Shown: positions 60,993 through 64,000 of the stretch, one piece after another
Layout of the letters: each line of letters begins with the position of its first letter
How positions within the stretch are numbered: the stretch's first letter is position 1
Assembly: GCF_003443895.1 (NCBI RefSeq)
Contig: NZ_QQOA01000003.1
Span: forward strand, 124,001-188,000
Reading direction: 5' to 3'
DNA length: 64,000 nucleotides
Origin: Paraburkholderia phosphatilytica
GTDB taxonomy: Bacteria > Pseudomonadota > Gammaproteobacteria > Burkholderiales > Burkholderiaceae
The notes under the pieces: generated by a model
The model's input: the letters and a program-made list of their open reading frames with translations, nothing else
What the model was told of the DNA's origin: nothing
The model's database searches: none
Position numbers and translations under genes: made by a program

Positions 60993-63683
60993 TCACCGGC
61001 CCATCCAGTAGCGCCGGTGCGTGTCGCGATACCGCTCGAGCGACCATGCGGCGCCCTCCTCGCCGATGCGGACCGCGCCGTCCGTATCCGAACGCGCGAG
61101 CTCGATGTGCCGTGCTTCGTAGCGCGCCCACACGCCGGGGTTCGGATGATGAAAACGGTTGCGATAGCCTACCTGAAATACCGCGACGCGCGGCTCGACC
61201 GAGTCGAGGAAGGGCTCGGTCGACGAGGTCTTGCTGCCGTGATGCGGCACGAGCAGGATGTCGGCGCGCAACGCGTCGCGCATGCGGGCAACCAGCGCGC
61301 GTTCCTCGGGCGCTTCGTTGTCGGCCGTGATCAGTGCCGCGTGCGTGGCATCGCCATCTCGGCCCACTCGCCGTACCCGTAGTACGCAGCAGTGCGCGTT
61401 GGTCTTGCCGGTCAGCGGACCGGGTTGCGGCCACAGCACCGCGAACTCGACGCCGTCCCACTGCCAGCGCTGGCCGGCCGCGCAACGCACGGTGTCGGCA
61501 TGGGCAGCCGTTGCGCGCTCCCATAACGGATGCCCAGGCGCCAGCGACGCAAGCAGCTGGCGCACCTCGATCCCGTCGAACACCGCCGACGCGCCGCCCG
61601 CGTGATCCGAATCGGCATGGCTGATGATGAGCGCATCCAGCGCGTCGATACCGCCTGCCCGCAGCACCGGCACGACGACCCGTTCGCCCGCATGAGTCGA
61701 TTCGGGCCCGGGACCCGCGTCGAACAGCAGCCGGTGCTGCGCGGTCTCGACGAGAATCGATGCGCCCTGGCCGATGTCGAGCGCGGTCACGCGAAACGCG
61801 CCGGCTGGTGGCGTGTCGGGCAGCGGAAGGAGCAGCGGCAGCCACGCGAACGGCGCCGCGCCGCGCAATGGCCAGCCGCGCGGCGCGAGCGCCCAGATCA
61901 CACCGAGCGCCGCCGCGGCGAGCGTCCAGCCGTCCGGCGCGCGCAGTTGCCAAACCGCCCACGCAGGCCCCGACACCAGGCGAAGCCCCGACATGAGCAG
62001 ATCGAGCAAGCTGTGTGCGAGGCGAAACAGCAGCGCATCGAACGGCGCGGGCAGCGCGACACCCGCGAGCACGACCGGCGTCACCGACACGCTCACCCAC
62101 GGTATCGCGAACGCATTCGCGAGCGGGCCGATCAATGGAATCTGCGCGAACCACAGCGCGGTCAGCGGCGCGAGCGCGATCGTTACCGCGAACTGCACGC
62201 GTGCGCCGCTCTCGATTCTTGAACGTATCCGGACGCCTTTGCGGCGCAGCCACGCGATGCAGGCTGTCCATCTCGATGCGCGTCGCGGAAGCCTTTCATC
62301 GCGGTCGCGGTCGTCGTACGGATCGACGTCGATGTCGACGTCGTCCACCGCGCGCGAAGCGGGCCGCGAACGCGGCGCCGCCGACGACATCGCGAACGCG
62401 ATCGCAGCGACCGCGCAGAACGACAGCCAGAACCCGGCCGACAGCACGGCCCACGGATCGACGACGAGCACGAGCCCCAGCGCCCACGCCAGCACCACGG
62501 AAGGCGCGACGCTGCGTCCGCTGACGAACGCCAGCGCGACGACGCCGAGCATCCACAGCACACGCTGCGCGGGCACGTTGAAACCGGCGAGGCCCGCATG
62601 AATCGCCGCGAACAGCACGCCAGCAAGCGCGGACACATACGGCGCCGGCATGCGCAACGGCCAGTCGCGCCCGACGAAACACGAACGCCGCCACAACGCG
62701 CCGGCGAACCAGGCTGCGAGGCCCGTCACGAAACCGATATGCAACCCCGAGATCGCGACCAGATGACTCGTGCCGGTGCGGCGCATCAGTTGCCAGTCCG
62801 CATCGCTGACGCCGTCCTGCGCGCCCACCGCAAGCGCCGTGACGATGCCGCGGTGCGCCGAGTCTGGCAGCGCCTTCTCGATGCGCGCGCGGACTTTCGC
62901 GCGCCATCGGTCGAACCCTATGGACGGGCCCGTTGCCGAGCCGGGCAAGCGCATCGAGCTTGCCGCGTCGCTCACGTCGCCGGTTGCGCGGATGTTGCGC
63001 GCGAAGAGCGCGGCTTCGCCGTCGCGGCCGCCGAAGTTCGCGTAGCCGTGCGGCCGTTTGAGACGCACGCGCAATTGCCAGTGCTCGCCGGGCGTCAGTG
63101 AGGGAAGTGCTTGCGATGACGGTTGCGGCAAGCCGTCAGGCGCCTGTTCAGCGCCCGGTCGCACGCGCGGTTGCGACGGCAACGGCGACGCTTGCGAAAC
63201 CTTCGCCCGCGCCGCAGGCTCGCGCTCCGCCACCCACGTCAATTGCACGAGCGGCGGAAAGCGTTCGGCCGTGGGCTCCGCCGATTCCACCGCAAACAGA
63301 AAGCGCACGCCGCTCGAATCGCGCGTGGGCAATCCCTTCACGTAACCGCGCACATCGATATCGCGACCTTCGAGCGCTGCCGGCAATTCGTATGCGATGC
63401 GCGCATCCGCCCGCATCGCTGCGTAGAGAAACCCGCAGCACGACGCGGCAAGCAGAACCGCGAGCCAGCCCGCGCCGGAAACTACGCGCGAGCGCCAGAT
63501 ACCATCCAGGGAATATGCTGCTGCAAAAGAAAAACGCGCCGACGAACGCAGACACCAGCGCGCAGCACCCGCCAGTACGCCCGCCATCGCACACACGGCG
63601 AGCGGCATCCAGCCACCCGGCAACACACCTTGCTGCTGCAACCACCACACGCCCAACGCAAACCCGCCCCAGACCGCCCGCAT
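60993..63683 (-). CDS. comEC: DNA internalization-related competence protein ComEC/Rec2
   Basis: Inner-membrane channel for single-stranded DNA uptake in natural transformation. The 896-residue product (ATG after GGAGGGAG) has the N-terminal DUF4131 region, the ComEC_N multi-spanning domain (RRTGSHLVAISGLHIGFVTG-like segment near residue 307) and a C-terminal metallo-beta-lactamase domain (ALDIGQGASILVET, ISHADSDHAGG and LLVPHHGSKTSS). Full length, so the competence channel appears intact. No other com genes are in the window. Confidence 0.95.
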   Translation of the reverse strand: MRAVWGGFALGVWWLQQQGVLPGGWMPLAVCAMAGVLAGAARWCLRSSARFSFAAAYSLDGIWRSRVVSGAGWLAVLLAASCCGFLYAAMRADARIAYELPAALEGRDIDVRGYVKGLPTRDSSGVRFLFAVESAEPTAERFPPLVQLTWVAEREPAARAKVSQASPLPSQPRVRPGAEQAPDGLPQPSSQALPSLTPGEHWQLRVRLKRPHGYANFGGRDGEAALFARNIRATGDVSDAASSMRLPGSATGPSIGFDRWRAKVRARIEKALPDSAHRGIVTALAVGAQDGVSDADWQLMRRTGTSHLVAISGLHIGFVTGLAAWFAGALWRRSCFVGRDWPLRMPAPYVSALAGVLFAAIHAGLAGFNVPAQRVLWMLGVVALAFVSGRSVAPSVVLAWALGLVLVVDPWAVLSAGFWLSFCAVAAIAFAMSSAAPRSRPASRAVDDVDIDVDPYDDRDRDERLPRRASRWTACIAWLRRKGVRIRSRIESGARVQFAVTIALAPLTALWFAQIPLIGPLANAFAIPWVSVSVTPVVLAGVALPAPFDALLFRLAHSLLDLLMSGLRLVSGPAWAVWQLRAPDGWTLAAAALGVIWALAPRGWPLRGAAPFAWLPLLLPLPDTPPAGAFRVTALDIGQGASILVETAQHRLLFDAGPGPESTHAGERVVVPVLRAGGIDALDALIISHADSDHAGGASAVFDGIEVRQLLASLAPGHPLWERATAAHADTVRCAAGQRWQWDGVEFAVLWPQPGPLTGKTNAHCCVLRVRRVGRDGDATHAALITADNEAPEERALVARMRDALRADILLVPHHGSKTSSTEPFLDSVEPRVAVFQVGYRNRFHHPNPGVWARYEARHIELARSDTDGAVRIGEEGAAWSLERYRDTHRRYWMGR

Positions 63684-63749
63684 GCTCCCTCCGCCGCCCG
63701 CTCGCCAGATGCGGCGAACGAATGCTCAGGAATGGCCACCGCGAAACGA

Positions 63750-64000
63750 TTATGCGGACAAAAGCGCGAGCCGCGGCAGCGCTGCGTGAGCGTTAGCCGT
63801 TGTGCCTAGTGCGAGCGCTTCGGGATCGAGATTGCGCAGTTCCGCGAGGATCGCGCCGATGCGAGGCACCTGGTCCGGCGTATTGCGTTCGCGATAAAGC
63901 CACGCGGGTGAGATATCGGGTGCATCGGTTTCGACGACGATCGCATCGAGCGGCAACTGGGTCGCGAGACGGCGAATCTGCTTCGCGCGTTCGAACGTCA
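63750..64000 (-). CDS. TatD family metal-dependent hydrolase, 5' part outside window
   Basis: The C-terminal 83 residues of a TatD-type DNase: TFERAKQIRRLATQLP, then the metal-ligand segment VVETDAPDISP, the RNTPDQVPRIGAILAEL segment, and an Ala/Leu-rich end. The frame is open to the window edge, so the start is not visible. It is followed on the same strand by comEC, 66 nt downstream. Confidence 0.88.
   Translation of the reverse strand, partial: TFERAKQIRRLATQLPLDAIVVETDAPDISPAWLYRERNTPDQVPRIGAILAELRNLDPEALALGTTANAHAALPRLALLSA

Overview
The window is high-GC chromosomal DNA of a betaproteobacterium, most likely a member of the Burkholderiaceae (Burkholderia, Paraburkholderia or a close relative). 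The protein sequences, the strong third-position GC bias and several gene orders support this: cysS-(TPR)-ppiA-ppiB-lpxH, hfq-hflX-hflK-hflC-hisZ-purA, ndk-rlmN-rodZ-ispG-hisS-yfgM-bamB-der, and pyrG-kdsA-eno-ftsB. It is dense with housekeeping genes. I see no insertion sequence, integrase, phage gene, CRISPR array, toxin-antitoxin pair, rRNA or tRNA. All readings come from sequence inspection alone.

Layout. 1-9.9 kb: the 5' part of an AlkA-type DNA glycosylase, cysS, a periplasmic TPR protein, two cyclophilins, lpxH, cysE, trmJ, suhB and the lysophospholipid transporter lplT. 10-20.4 kb: mutS, an exported calcineurin-like protein with a degenerate active site, slyD, a ribosomal-protein uL16 hydroxylase, an Ala/Ser-rich lipoprotein, a YoaA/DinG-type Fe-S helicase, a YdcH-type small protein and an exported Gln-rich repeat protein. 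20.5-25 kb: tex and kup. 25-42.4 kb: a very long minus-strand run, read in transcription order as ndk, rlmN, rodZ, ispG, hisS, yfgM, bamB, der, hfq, hflX, hflK, hflC, a DUF2065 gene, hisZ, purA and a phosphoribosyltransferase. 42.8-53 kb: a YccA/BI-1 membrane protein, then minus-strand dapA-bamC-MBL hydrolase, trpS with a methyltransferase, a site-2 protease homologue, a YciO/Sua5 protein, a PHP phosphoesterase, an alpha/beta hydrolase and a DUF455 ferritin-like protein. 53-64 kb: gamma-carbonic anhydrase homologue, hslO and a small lipoprotein on the plus strand, then minus-strand pyrG-kdsA-eno-ftsB, another alpha/beta hydrolase, comEC and the C-terminal part of tatD.

How the genes fit together. 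Envelope assembly is strongly represented: LpxH and KdsA (lipid A/KDO), BamB and BamC (outer-membrane protein assembly), LplT, the periplasmic cyclophilin, YfgM, RodZ and FtsB. So are translation and RNA functions (CysS, HisS, TrpS, Hfq, HflX, Der, RlmN, TrmJ, uL16 hydroxylase, YciO) and membrane proteolysis control (HflKC, YccA, site-2 protease). Nucleotide and amino-acid synthesis genes (purA, pyrG, hisZ, dapA, cysE) are interspersed.

I did not find a new multi-gene system. The points most worth a second look are local: a TrpRS with a four-cysteine Fe-S-type motif, a perfect 18-bp palindrome next to a -10 box in front of an apparently leaderless protease gene, a pseudo-phosphoesterase, two low-complexity exported proteins, and paired inverted repeats upstream of der and between the two cyclophilin genes.
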